NCBI GenBank assembly: GCA_035527895.1
Contig: DATKZQ010000143.1
Coordinates: 1 to 37,714, forward strand
Source: JADFWK01 sp035527895
GTDB taxonomy: Bacteria; Desulfobacterota; DSM-4660; Desulfatiglandales; B25-G16
Length of the DNA: 37,714 bases
Direction: 5' to 3'
Within the stretch, counting starts at the first letter, position 1. Each line of letters begins with the position of its first letter. Under the pieces are notes generated by a model. The model had not been told where the DNA came from, did no database searches, and was given only the letters and a program-made list of their open reading frames with translations. The position numbers were made by a program, and so were the translations under genes. This document shows positions 7,737 to 15,874 of this stretch, piece after piece.

Positions 7737-7881
7737 CGTAGTGTGGGCCTGCTACCCGTCTCTTGTTTCTGAGGACATTTTCATAGCATGGCTTTTCCGA
7801 ATGGCCGCTGAGCTCCACTTCCCCTTGATGTCTCACTGGGATTTGAGTAGACTTGAATCTTTCGCTGAGGATTAGCATGAG

Positions 7882-8100
7882 GTGGGCATCAATCAGACAA
7901 CCATGATGGCGCTGGCCATGGTGGTCATCGCGTCCATGATCGGGGCGAGAGGGCTCGGGCTAGAGGTACTCCTGGCAATCAACTGGATCGAGGTCGGACG
8001 AGGCTTTGAGGCCGGAATTAGCATTGTGTTTCTAGCCATAATCATCGACCGGATAACCCACGCCTTGGCGGCACGCCAAGAAAGAATGCTCACCCCCTAG
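7882..8100 (+). pseudogene. C-terminal fragment of a glycine betaine/proline ABC permease (ProW/OpuAB type)
   Basis: The 72 codons beginning GINQTTMMALAMVVIASMIG match the last membrane segments of ProW-type permeases, where the same stretch follows the coupling loop. They end in the normal tail AIIIDRITHALAARQ. A TAG stands in frame at 7873-7875, only two codons before the first recognisable residue, and nothing upstream in 7737-7881 resembles the rest of the permease. The gene is therefore cut off at its 5' side; the GTG at 7882 is just the point where similarity starts. No ATPase or binding-protein gene of the system is in the window. It marks a deletion or recombination joint after ubiX. 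Confidence 0.75.
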
Positions 8101-8241
8101 TGCGTTCCAGTGGTACAGAGGCTGAACCTTCCAAAGGAAGCCGAAAGTCCTTATTCCTTATGGGTAAGCGTGAACTGTAAAGGCTTTTCTCTGTTTTCCT
8201 TCGCCTATCTTTTCTATGAACCGGATATGCTCTTCAAATCG

Positions 8242-8259
8242 TGTCTCAAAATTGAGACA
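8242..8259. promoter_or_regulatory. Operator-like palindrome upstream of the thiolase gene
   Basis: TGTCTCA (8242-8248) and TGAGACA (8253-8259) form a perfect dyad around AAAT. It lies in the 484-bp stretch 8101-8584, which otherwise holds no convincing gene (an 82-codon frame there has no ribosome site or recognisable similarity). The symmetric 18-bp form suits a dimeric regulator or an enhancer-binding protein, but the regulator is unknown, and a small hairpin is the alternative. It is 326 bp from the thiolase ATG, far for a classical operator. Confidence 0.4.
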
Positions 8260-8584
8260 AATGCCTTGGCCAGATTGCTATCCCTGGCTGTGAAATCAAA
8301 AAGAGATCGTATTATTTTCAGCCGTGCTCAACTCCTCATTAGCGAAATCCCCAGTTAGTTTTGATGGTGATCACTAGTGTTTGGTTAAGATTCAAAGAAA
8401 TTCAACTGGCTATAGTTGTTAGCAGTCTAAGAAAATGAGGAATTTTAGGATAGTATAGGATTGAGATAGGAAGCGATTCACGTTTGAGGGGATTGGCCGC
8501 AGAAAAGAGGTTGACTATTGCAGCGCGAGCAGGCAAAAAGGTTTGTATAAATTGTTGATTAGCTTTCATTACAGGAGGTAGCAA

Positions 8585-9850
8585 ATGCAGAAAAAACGAA
8601 AACTCGGAAGAGGCGTAGCAGTAGTAGGAGCTGGGATGTCGAAATTCGGCATGTTTAAGGACAAAGACTCAAAAGACCTGTTTGCTGAGGCCTTCAGAGA
8701 GATGCTGGCCTCAGTGGATAAGGGCTTTGATCCGAATGATATTGAGGCTCTTTATCTAGGGAACTTCTCGAACGACTTCTTTATGCATCAGGGACACTGG
8801 GGACCGATCATCTCCGATTTGATCGGCCTCACACCAAAACCTGCAACGCGCACAGAGGGCGCGTGCGCTTCAAGTGCTCTCGCGTTTAGAGAGGGCGTTT
8901 TTGCTATTGCCTCGGGTTTCTATGATATCGTTTTGGTCGGTGGCGTGGAGGAGATGTCAAAACGCACGACCGAGGAGGTTGCCGAAGGCTTAGCGCTGGC
9001 GACGGTTCCCTATGAGGGGCGAGTAGGTTTTACCTTCCCGGGTGTTTTCGGTGCGCTGGCAACGGCCTATTTTGCCAAATACGGTGCAAACCGTGAACAC
9101 CTCATGAACATAACCATTAAGAGTCACAACAACGCCCCGCTCAATCCTAAGGCACAATTTCCGTACTCCATTCGCGATATGATGAGCATGAAGGTTGAAA
9201 GTGCCAAGAAAAAGGGAAAGCCGGTACCCCACTGGGAGGACGAGAAAGCCTTTCTCCGAGATCCCAGCGCAAATCCGGTAGTTGCCTGGCCCATGCTCCT
9301 CTATGACTGCTGCCCCATAAGTGATGGTGCAGCCTGTATGCTGCTGGTGGGAGAGGAGATCGCCAGGAACTTCACCGATGCTCCACTGCATGTCGTTGGA
9401 ATAGGGCAGGGCAGCGGCAAGGGCCTGCATGCAGCAGACAACCTGACCTCTATGGAGGCCACGAAAAACGCGGCGGATGAGGCATACGGAATGTCAGGGT
9501 TGAAGCCGAAGGATATCCAGTTCTCCGAGGTCCACGACTGCTTCTCGATCGCGGAGCTTATTCACATAGAAGATCTCGGATTTTTTAAGCCAGGCGAAGG
9601 GTATAAGGCTGTGGAAGAGGGCTTGACGAGGTTGGATGGGCCCATGCCGATTAACACCTCAGGGGGTCTTAAGTGTAAAGGACATCCTGTGGGGGCAACC
9701 GGCATAGGTCAACTGATTGAGGTGTGGAAACAACTAAGGGGTGAAGCCGGAGCACGGCAGGTTCCAAAGAAAGATCTGCGAATCGGGGCTGCCCACAACT
9801 TGGGAGGCACAGGCGGAACCTGCACCTTCACCATTTTTGAGAGGAGATAA
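8585..9850 (+). CDS. Thiolase (SCPx/lipid-transfer type acetyl-CoA acyltransferase)
   Basis: The 421-residue thiolase-fold protein carries the acyl-accepting Cys94 in TEGACASSA, the SCPx-type HDCF box (His317, VHDCFSI) and the C-terminal GGLKCKGHPVGATG with His367. These mark a degradative or condensing thiolase of the sterol-carrier-protein-x class rather than FadA. Such enzymes often need a DUF35 partner, and one is encoded 4 bp downstream. In anaerobic aromatic pathways an equivalent pair (BbsA/BbsB) cleaves benzoylsuccinyl-CoA; others act on acetoacetyl-CoA or cholesterol side chains. The substrate cannot be read from sequence. The ATG is preceded by ACAGGAGGT. Confidence 0.87.
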   Translation: MQKKRKLGRGVAVVGAGMSKFGMFKDKDSKDLFAEAFREMLASVDKGFDPNDIEALYLGNFSNDFFMHQGHWGPIISDLIGLTPKPATRTEGACASSALAFREGVFAIASGFYDIVLVGGVEEMSKRTTEEVAEGLALATVPYEGRVGFTFPGVFGALATAYFAKYGANREHLMNITIKSHNNAPLNPKAQFPYSIRDMMSMKVESAKKKGKPVPHWEDEKAFLRDPSANPVVAWPMLLYDCCPISDGAACMLLVGEEIARNFTDAPLHVVGIGQGSGKGLHAADNLTSMEATKNAADEAYGMSGLKPKDIQFSEVHDCFSIAELIHIEDLGFFKPGEGYKAVEEGLTRLDGPMPINTSGGLKCKGHPVGATGIGQLIEVWKQLRGEAGARQVPKKDLRIGAAHNLGGTGGTCTFTIFERR

Positions 9851-9854
9851 TGCC

Positions 9855-10271
9855 ATGGGAGAAAGGCCTTTTAGTGATATATCCTACGAGCAGTACCTGA
9901 ACGAAGAGAAACTCATGGGATCCCGGTGTAAGAAATGCAAAGCCCTATTTGTCCCTCCCCGATCTATCTGTGTAAAGTGCTATAGCTCAGAGATGGAGTG
10001 GGTTGAGATGAATGGCACTGGCCAGCTTGCTGCCTTTACCTGTATAACGGTTGCGCCGCCTTTTATGATGGCCCAGGGTTATGATCGAAAGCACCCCTAT
10101 TGCTCAGGGGTTGTCGAGTTGGAAGAAGGGGCGAGAGTGGATGCCCGTATTGAAGGAGTTGATGCAACCAGGCCCGAGGACATAAAGATTGGGATGCCCC
10201 TCAGGGTAAAGTTCCTGCATCAAGTTGAAGGAGAGAATCGGGAAACCTACTTGGCATTTGAGCCCAGGTAG
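9855..10271 (+). CDS. DUF35 OB-fold/zinc-ribbon partner of the thiolase
   Basis: This 138-residue protein has an N-terminal rubredoxin-like zinc ribbon with Cys25-x2-Cys28 and Cys39-x2-Cys42 (SRCKKCKALFVPPRSICVKC), followed by an OB-fold domain containing GTGQLAAFTCITVAPP and a closing KVEF-like strand. DUF35 proteins act as acyl-CoA-channelling partners of SCPx-type thiolases or HMG-CoA synthase. The ATG at 9855 is chosen because the upstream in-frame extension would run back through the thiolase coding sequence and because GAGGAG lies just ahead of it. It is tightly linked to the thiolase, and the pair ends at the bidirectional terminator at 10354-10391. Confidence 0.88.
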   Translation: MGERPFSDISYEQYLNEEKLMGSRCKKCKALFVPPRSICVKCYSSEMEWVEMNGTGQLAAFTCITVAPPFMMAQGYDRKHPYCSGVVELEEGARVDARIEGVDATRPEDIKIGMPLRVKFLHQVEGENRETYLAFEPR

Positions 10272-10353
10272 GCGCCGAGTCAGTTACCCCCTGGGCTGGT
10301 TATGCGGTTGGAATATCAGCTGGGACTGTCTTCAAGAGTGTACAGTCGGCTTA

Positions 10354-10391
10354 AAAACACAACCGGCATCATGAGATGCCGGTTGTGTTTT
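10354..10391. terminator. Bidirectional rho-independent terminator between convergent genes
   Basis: AAAACACAACCGGCATC pairs perfectly with GATGCCGGTTGTGTTTT over 17 bases around an ATGA loop. A-run on the left and T-run on the right let it stop both the + strand thiolase/DUF35 transcript and the - strand larA-like transcript. Confidence 0.9.
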
Positions 10392-10433
10392 GTGATGAAG
10401 GTTCCGGCTATTCCACCATATCCGAGATACAGC

Positions 10434-11870
10434 TCACTCGATATTGCAGATAAAGCTGTCCCTCATCTCGGGATAGGAAATGCTGCAATCCTTGCCGATT
10501 AACCTTTCTGCCTCGGCTATTGCCTCTTCCACAGTAGCAAAGGCCTCAAAGCCGAGCAACCTCGCCACTTCGGGATCCTTGGCACCGGCTATGAAGACTT
10601 TGCCCACATACCTTAATCCATATGCCCCCTGCCCCCATAAGATTAAGGGGTGGACACCGTGGAAGCCAAAACCATATCTGTATTTGTGCACAAACTCGGG
10701 ACGATGAGCATATTCCTCAGCGTAAAGCTCCCAGAGCACGAAGGGGTCTTTGGTCTCAGGAATGAGCTTCTCAAACATCTCCACATAGGAAGGATGCTTG
10801 ACGGCATCAAACTGCCTGAGACACGGATGGACCAAGATGATGATCCCACCCTCCTTTACCAAAGGGATGTTCTGGAAAAGACCAAAGCTATAAGACAGGC
10901 CTAGGTTTCTCACCAGAATGGGATTGATGGTGGACATTTTGCTATACGGATCCCTGTTATTGCCCATGCCGTAAATCACCACGTCGGATTGGCCCTTCAC
11001 ATCCACCACATGCTGGCGTTGGAGGACCTCAAGGGTCTTTTCGTGGGCCTGGGGCGGATGTCCGGCCACAACCTGTACCACTTCCTGAGGAAAGGCGTTG
11101 TTCATGACGCCCTCAACTATGAGGAAACGGTGGCCCTTTTTGGCCAGCTCCTTTTCGATGACTTCGCCCATTTCATTGAGGAGCCTGGGAAAGGCTGAAC
11201 GCTTAGGGTCCATGGTGGACTTTCCAGAGGCCCTGGGGAAAGGGCGGTGGTGGTGCCGGATACTCCTGAAGCTCCCTAGACCGACCACGGCTGACTTCCA
11301 GCCGCCGTTAAAATGAGACCAAGGGTTGCTCACATAGATGACCTGGTCTGAGTCGGTGATCACACGGTTTACCTCCACCTCTTGCCCCCGCGTGGTTTCC
11401 CCGAGAAAGATCAGGTTCTCTCTGTCCTCTGCGTCGTGGTTATAGAGTCTGCTCGGCCCGAAACGGTAGGCCAGATCTTCACCGAGGATCGTGCCCAGCT
11501 CCTGGGTGGTCCACTTGCGGTGAAGACCCACGGCACACACGAGGCGAATGTTGGTTGGGTCGACACCGAGCTTATCGAGCTCTTCAAGGACAACCTTTAT
11601 GGCTACGCTGCGAAAATCGGGCTGCTTCTGGGCTGGGGCGAAGCCGATCGGGTCATCAAAGGCTACGGTGACCTTGGACTTAGGGCCGACCAGTTTGGAC
11701 AGAGGCTCGTGGTCGATTGGTGAATTCAGTGCATCGCGCACTGCCTGGGCAGGATCAGGTAGAGCGGTCAGAGGTGCCGTATTCTGGCGTATAACCCTGG
11801 TCCTTTCAGGTAATGCCGCCCGTAACGTGGTATCTCCGTATGGTATATGGAAAATATTTTCGTTTGACAT
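10434..11870 (-). CDS. LarA-like lactate racemase family protein (DUF2088)
   Basis: This 478-residue protein belongs to the LarA family of nickel-pincer racemases/epimerases, which interconvert 2-hydroxyacids such as D- and L-lactate. It shows the family's N-terminal domain (PIDHEPLSKLVGP, VTVAFDDPIG), LVCAVGLHRKWTTQELG, and the histidine-bearing NPWSHFNGGWKSAVVGLGS. AGGAGG lies 10 bases before the ATG. It follows an FAD-linked 2-hydroxyacid oxidase by 29 bp, in the same transcript. This arrangement fits conversion of one lactate isomer to the one the oxidase uses. The lar maturation genes (larB, larC, larE) are not in the window, so cofactor supply must come from elsewhere or the substrate may differ from lactate. 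Family secure, substrate inferred. Confidence 0.8.
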   Translation of the reverse strand: MSNENIFHIPYGDTTLRAALPERTRVIRQNTAPLTALPDPAQAVRDALNSPIDHEPLSKLVGPKSKVTVAFDDPIGFAPAQKQPDFRSVAIKVVLEELDKLGVDPTNIRLVCAVGLHRKWTTQELGTILGEDLAYRFGPSRLYNHDAEDRENLIFLGETTRGQEVEVNRVITDSDQVIYVSNPWSHFNGGWKSAVVGLGSFRSIRHHHRPFPRASGKSTMDPKRSAFPRLLNEMGEVIEKELAKKGHRFLIVEGVMNNAFPQEVVQVVAGHPPQAHEKTLEVLQRQHVVDVKGQSDVVIYGMGNNRDPYSKMSTINPILVRNLGLSYSFGLFQNIPLVKEGGIIILVHPCLRQFDAVKHPSYVEMFEKLIPETKDPFVLWELYAEEYAHRPEFVHKYRYGFGFHGVHPLILWGQGAYGLRYVGKVFIAGAKDPEVARLLGFEAFATVEEAIAEAERLIGKDCSISYPEMRDSFICNIE

Positions 11871-11899
11871 CTTTGCAACCTCCTAAGCCTTTGGCTATC

Positions 11900-13279
11900 T
11901 CAAATCTCCAGTGCCATTTTGCCGGGATTGAGGATGTTATTGGGATCGAATAGCCTCTTGATGGAGCGCATCACGTCCAACGATACTTCGTCATGTTCCA
12001 AAGCCATATAGGGCGCCTTGGAAAGCCCGATGCCGTGTTCACCGGTGAGGGTTCCGCCCAAATCGCAGGTGAGTTTGAAGATCTCATAGACTGCCTTCTT
12101 AAGTTGCTTTACTTGATCGGGGTCGGAAGGGTCGTACATGATTCTGGGATGCAAGTTACCGTCGCCGGCATGACCAAAGATCACGAAAGGAAGGCCATAG
12201 GCGTGAACGATCTTCGAGATCCCCGTCAAAAGATCGGGTACTTTAGAGATGGGAACGGTTACATCCTCCGAAACGTTGCTGGGTCTGAGTTGAGCGGCAG
12301 TACTACCGGCAGATTTTCGGGCGCGCCACAGTTCTTCGGTCTCTTCTGCGGTATGTGCCACCTGGATATCGGCAACCCTGTTCTTCCTGAATATCTCGAT
12401 TACGGTAGCCATCTGGAAAACAGTCTCAGCTTCGGTGTAGCCGTCGGTCTCGGTCAGGACGAGGGCCTTTACATCGGGCAGGGCCATGTTAGCCCGTTCT
12501 CGGAGAACCCGGATGGTATTCTCTTCAAGTACCTCGAGGACGCTGGGAATGATACCGGAGTGCATTATATCGGCAATAGCCCGGCCGGCATCGTTTAGAT
12601 CAGCAAAAGACGCCAGCACGGTTTTGAAGGCCGTTGGTTTAGGATTGATCTTAAGGGTGATCTCGGTAATCACACCGAGGGTGCCCTCAGATCCCACGAA
12701 TAGCCTGGCCAGATCGTAACCGGAGCAAGACTTCATGCAGCCTGATCCCGTCCGGAAGATTCGCCCGTCCGGCAGCACTACCTCCAATCCCAGCACATAG
12801 TCACTAGTTACCCCGTACTTAGCTCCTCTCATCCCCCCCGCGTTGGTGGCTACATTGCCGCCGAGGGTGCATACGCTGCTGCTGGCCGGATCTGGCGGAA
12901 AGAAAAAACCGTATGGACCGAGGGTTTCCTCCAGATCGGCGTAGACCACGCCCGGTTGAACAATGACGAGGCGATCGGGTATCCGGATATCGAGAATGTC
13001 ATTCATCCGACACAGGTCGAGAACAATACCTCCCTTAACCGGAATAGCCGAGCCAGCGAGCCCGGTACCGGCCCCCCGCGGCGTGACCGGCAGAAGATAC
13101 TCGTTGGCCATACGCAAGATTCTTGATACCTGTTCTGAACTGGTCGGCCACACAGCAGCCCGGGGACGATGATGATGGTCCGAGGCATCATAGGAGTAGG
13201 AGACAATATCAATCAATTGATCCGTGAAGTTGGCTTGACCTACAATATCAATCAGGTATTTTCTTATGCTATCATCCAT
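11900..13279 (-). CDS. FAD-linked 2-hydroxyacid oxidase (GlcD/D-lactate dehydrogenase type)
   Basis: The 459-residue flavoprotein has the PCMH FAD-binding domain (VTPRGAGTGLAGSAIPVKGG at about 60-80, SSVCTLGGNVATNAGGMRGAKYG split around residue 140) and the C-terminal GlcD-type catalytic lobe with VIFGHAGDGNLHPRI and LTGEHGIGLSK near the end. Members oxidise glycolate or D-lactate, passing electrons to quinone or to a separate iron-sulfur or electron-transfer flavoprotein; no GlcE/GlcF partner is adjacent. It is transcribed with the LarA-like gene, which argues for D-lactate. Upstream Shine-Dalgarno is weak (GAGAG). No lesions seen. Confidence 0.88.
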   Translation of the reverse strand: MDDSIRKYLIDIVGQANFTDQLIDIVSYSYDASDHHHRPRAAVWPTSSEQVSRILRMANEYLLPVTPRGAGTGLAGSAIPVKGGIVLDLCRMNDILDIRIPDRLVIVQPGVVYADLEETLGPYGFFFPPDPASSSVCTLGGNVATNAGGMRGAKYGVTSDYVLGLEVVLPDGRIFRTGSGCMKSCSGYDLARLFVGSEGTLGVITEITLKINPKPTAFKTVLASFADLNDAGRAIADIMHSGIIPSVLEVLEENTIRVLRERANMALPDVKALVLTETDGYTEAETVFQMATVIEIFRKNRVADIQVAHTAEETEELWRARKSAGSTAAQLRPSNVSEDVTVPISKVPDLLTGISKIVHAYGLPFVIFGHAGDGNLHPRIMYDPSDPDQVKQLKKAVYEIFKLTCDLGGTLTGEHGIGLSKAPYMALEHDEVSLDVMRSIKRLFDPNNILNPGKMALEI

Positions 13280-13367
13280 TTCGTGCTTCTCTCAACCTCA
13301 GATCCGGCAGCTCAATGATAACGGGTTTCAGAAGGCCTAACGTTACAAAGGCCCTGGGGCGCTAACT

Positions 13368-14174
13368 TCACCATTTAATTACCTCTATGTTTGAGAGAGC
13401 CCGTCCCAGAAAGCGTTCTCCAACCTCTCTAAATCTCTCGGGAGCATCCGTAACATAGAAGCGGTATTCGGGTGGTTTCCCCTGTCTATTCTGGAGATCG
13501 TTCTTGCTGAATAATTCCCTTGTTTGTTTGCCAATCGTCTCGGCCGAGTCGACGAGCCTTATCTGATTTCCCAGAACCTCGTGAAGCAGGGGTTTCAGCA
13601 ATGGGTAGTGAGTACACCCCAAAACGAGGGTATCAATGTTCCGTGTCATAAGGGGCCCGAGGTATTCCTCGGCCGTGAGCCTGGTCACCTGATGATCCAA
13701 CCATCCTTCTTCCACCAATGGGACGAATAGGGGGCACGGTTGGGAAAAAACCTTAATCTCTGGATCATGTTTGCTGATTTCAATCGGATAGGCATCGCTG
13801 TTAATAGTAGCGGGTGTGCCAATTACCCCTACGCGCTTATTATGTGTTTCAAACACAGCGCTCCTGGCCCCGGCATCGACTACGCTCAATACCGGGACAG
13901 GGGATAAATTCTCAATTGCCTGAAATGCCACCGCAGCCATAGTGTTGCAAGCGACGATGAGCGCTTTAACCTTCTTACCAAGCAGGAATGTGGTTATCTG
14001 GGTTGCATATCTGGAAATTGTTTCCACCGATTTCACTCCATAAGGTACCCTGGCAGTATCTCCAAAGTAGACGATGTTCTCAGAGGGGAGCTGTTCCATG
14101 AGGGCCCGTACGACCGTAAGCCCCCCGATACCTGAATCAAAGACACCTATCGAGTCATGACGATTGTTTGTCAT
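13368..14174 (-). CDS. murI: Glutamate racemase
   Basis: This 268-residue enzyme makes D-glutamate for peptidoglycan. Both catalytic cysteines are present: Cys76 in IVACNTMA and Cys187 in LVLGCTHYP. The N-terminal VFDSGIGGLTVVRAL and YFGDTARVPYG motifs, and GVIGTPATI, are also intact. Length is normal. GGAG precedes the ATG. It lies downstream of mpl (263-bp gap without features) and upstream of the lactate oxidase (88 bp), within a minus-strand group of cell-wall genes. Confidence 0.95.
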   Translation of the reverse strand: MTNNRHDSIGVFDSGIGGLTVVRALMEQLPSENIVYFGDTARVPYGVKSVETISRYATQITTFLLGKKVKALIVACNTMAAVAFQAIENLSPVPVLSVVDAGARSAVFETHNKRVGVIGTPATINSDAYPIEISKHDPEIKVFSQPCPLFVPLVEEGWLDHQVTRLTAEEYLGPLMTRNIDTLVLGCTHYPLLKPLLHEVLGNQIRLVDSAETIGKQTRELFSKNDLQNRQGKPPEYRFYVTDAPERFREVGERFLGRALSNIEVIKW

Positions 14175-14437
14175 ACGTTTCTCCAGAAGAGGGACAATGC
14201 GTATTGATAAGACGAACGCACTGCAAATTCAAGGGAATTTTTTGCCCGTTGATAGTTGTAAGTTGTCTGATGAAGAAATCCCAGAAGTCACATGATTTAT
14301 CTAGATAAGAAAAAGGATACTGGCAGTCTTCCGATTTCAAATAGCTGATTTGGAATACGACCGAAATTCATTGCGGACCACATCCTGCTGACGCCGGGAT
14401 AGGGGTACCCGTGGAAGCACATGGGCTTTGCCTAGAA

Positions 14438-15874
14438 TTATGAGGAAGTTCTTTCTGCTAGGCGTTGGAGTACGCGCTGCTGGATATTATCGAATGCCCC
14501 GTTGGACATAATGAGTATCACATCACCTGGCTTAACGAGAGAGACAAGGCCATCAATGAGGGCGTCGTTGTTGGGAAAATAGTGCGCCTCAATACCCAGC
14601 TCATTCAGGTCGGTGGCAAGTCTTACGGAGGAGAATCTCTCGTGCAAGGGGATCTTTTCCATCATGAGAGGTTCAGGAAGGATTACCACATCGGCGTCCT
14701 TGAATGAGGAGACATAGGCATTCTGAAAGATGTTTCTCCTGCTCGAATTTGATCTCGGTTCAAAAACCGCAACAAGCCGCCGGCTTTCGTAACGCTCTTT
14801 CACTGCCTTTGTCGTTTCCCTTACCGCTGATGGATGGTGGGCAAAATCATCAATCACAAGGGTATCATTGAAGTTGCCTATGGACTCCAGTCTCCTCCTC
14901 ACCCCCTTAAAGGCGGCAAGGGCCTTGGTGATTGCCTCAGGTTTTATCTGGAGATAATCGGCAATTGAGATTGCACCGAGGATATTGGAGATATTGTGGT
15001 CTCCATAAAGCTCAGTAGTAACACATAGATAATTCCTGTTCTCCTTGACTATAGTCAGACAGGTCCTATTGCCATTGACACTCATATCGCCTATGGAAAG
15101 ATCCGCCTTTTTTCTTATCGAATAGGTCACAGATGGACATCTTGCATGGGTAACCTCATCCGCTACGGTCGGGTCGTCAATGTTTGCGCATAAGAGCCCA
15201 TTGGCGGGTATTATGTTGATAAGGCGTCTAAAAGAGGCCTTTATCTCATCGATACCCTTGTAGATATCGCCATGATCAAACTCAATGCTGGTAATCGTCG
15301 CGACATGAGGGTCATAGTGCAGGAATTTAGGGCCCTTATCAAAGAAGGCCGTATCGTACTCGTCGCCCTCAATGACAAAGTATGGGCCGTTGCCCAATTT
15401 GAAATTACTGTTGAAATTCTTGGCGATCCCCCCGATCATAAATGACGGCTGCATGCCGGCGACCTCCAGAATCCACGCAACTAATGCGGTTACCGTGGTC
15501 TTTCCATGGGTTCCGGCAATGACAATGGATCTTTTTCCCTCCATGGCAAATTCCTTGAGCGCCTGGGGCATGGAGAGATACGGTATGTCTAGCCTGAGCA
15601 ACTCCCTTGCCTCGGGATTATCCCCGGTAATCACGTTTCCCACAACTACCATATCCGGTAAGGGATGGAGGTTTGAGGGGGAATACCCTCTCTGCACCGG
15701 TATAGATTGCCTCTCGAGAAAGGTGCTTATTGGTGGATAGGTGTGTTGATCCGAGCCTGTGACAGTATAACCCCTCTCCTTGAGAATCCCCGCCAGGGAT
15801 GACATGCCCACACCACAAATGCCCATAAGATGTATATGCGCATCACTGTGCAGATTTTTGATATTCACATCCAT
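14438..15874 (-). CDS. mpl: UDP-N-acetylmuramate:L-alanyl-gamma-D-glutamyl-meso-diaminopimelate ligase
   Basis: This Mur-ligase family protein of 478 residues reattaches recycled murein tripeptide to UDP-MurNAc. It begins with the MurC/Mpl nucleotide motif HLMGICGVGMSSLAG and has the ATP loop GTHGKTTVTAL (about 121-131). The middle domain carries DEYDTAFFDKGPKFLHY, characteristic of Mpl rather than MurC, and the C-terminal domain has DDFAHHPSAVRET. The start overlaps the end of the upstream hydrolase gene by 32 bp, implying translational coupling; the Met17 codon (HLMGIC) is an alternative start. An LD-carboxypeptidase and MurI nearby support a recycling role. Confidence 0.9.
   Translation of the reverse strand: MDVNIKNLHSDAHIHLMGICGVGMSSLAGILKERGYTVTGSDQHTYPPISTFLERQSIPVQRGYSPSNLHPLPDMVVVGNVITGDNPEARELLRLDIPYLSMPQALKEFAMEGKRSIVIAGTHGKTTVTALVAWILEVAGMQPSFMIGGIAKNFNSNFKLGNGPYFVIEGDEYDTAFFDKGPKFLHYDPHVATITSIEFDHGDIYKGIDEIKASFRRLINIIPANGLLCANIDDPTVADEVTHARCPSVTYSIRKKADLSIGDMSVNGNRTCLTIVKENRNYLCVTTELYGDHNISNILGAISIADYLQIKPEAITKALAAFKGVRRRLESIGNFNDTLVIDDFAHHPSAVRETTKAVKERYESRRLVAVFEPRSNSSRRNIFQNAYVSSFKDADVVILPEPLMMEKIPLHERFSSVRLATDLNELGIEAHYFPNNDALIDGLVSLVKPGDVILIMSNGAFDNIQQRVLQRLAERTSS

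Noticed and set aside
8255..8285. TTGGC...TTGC-like string as a second sigma-54 promoter
   Set aside because: The GG and GC elements are 7 bases apart rather than the required 10.
8110..8358. 82-codon plus-strand frame in the gap before the thiolase
   Set aside because: No ribosome-binding site, no recognisable motif, and it runs over the TGTCTCA/TGAGACA dyad; treated as non-coding.
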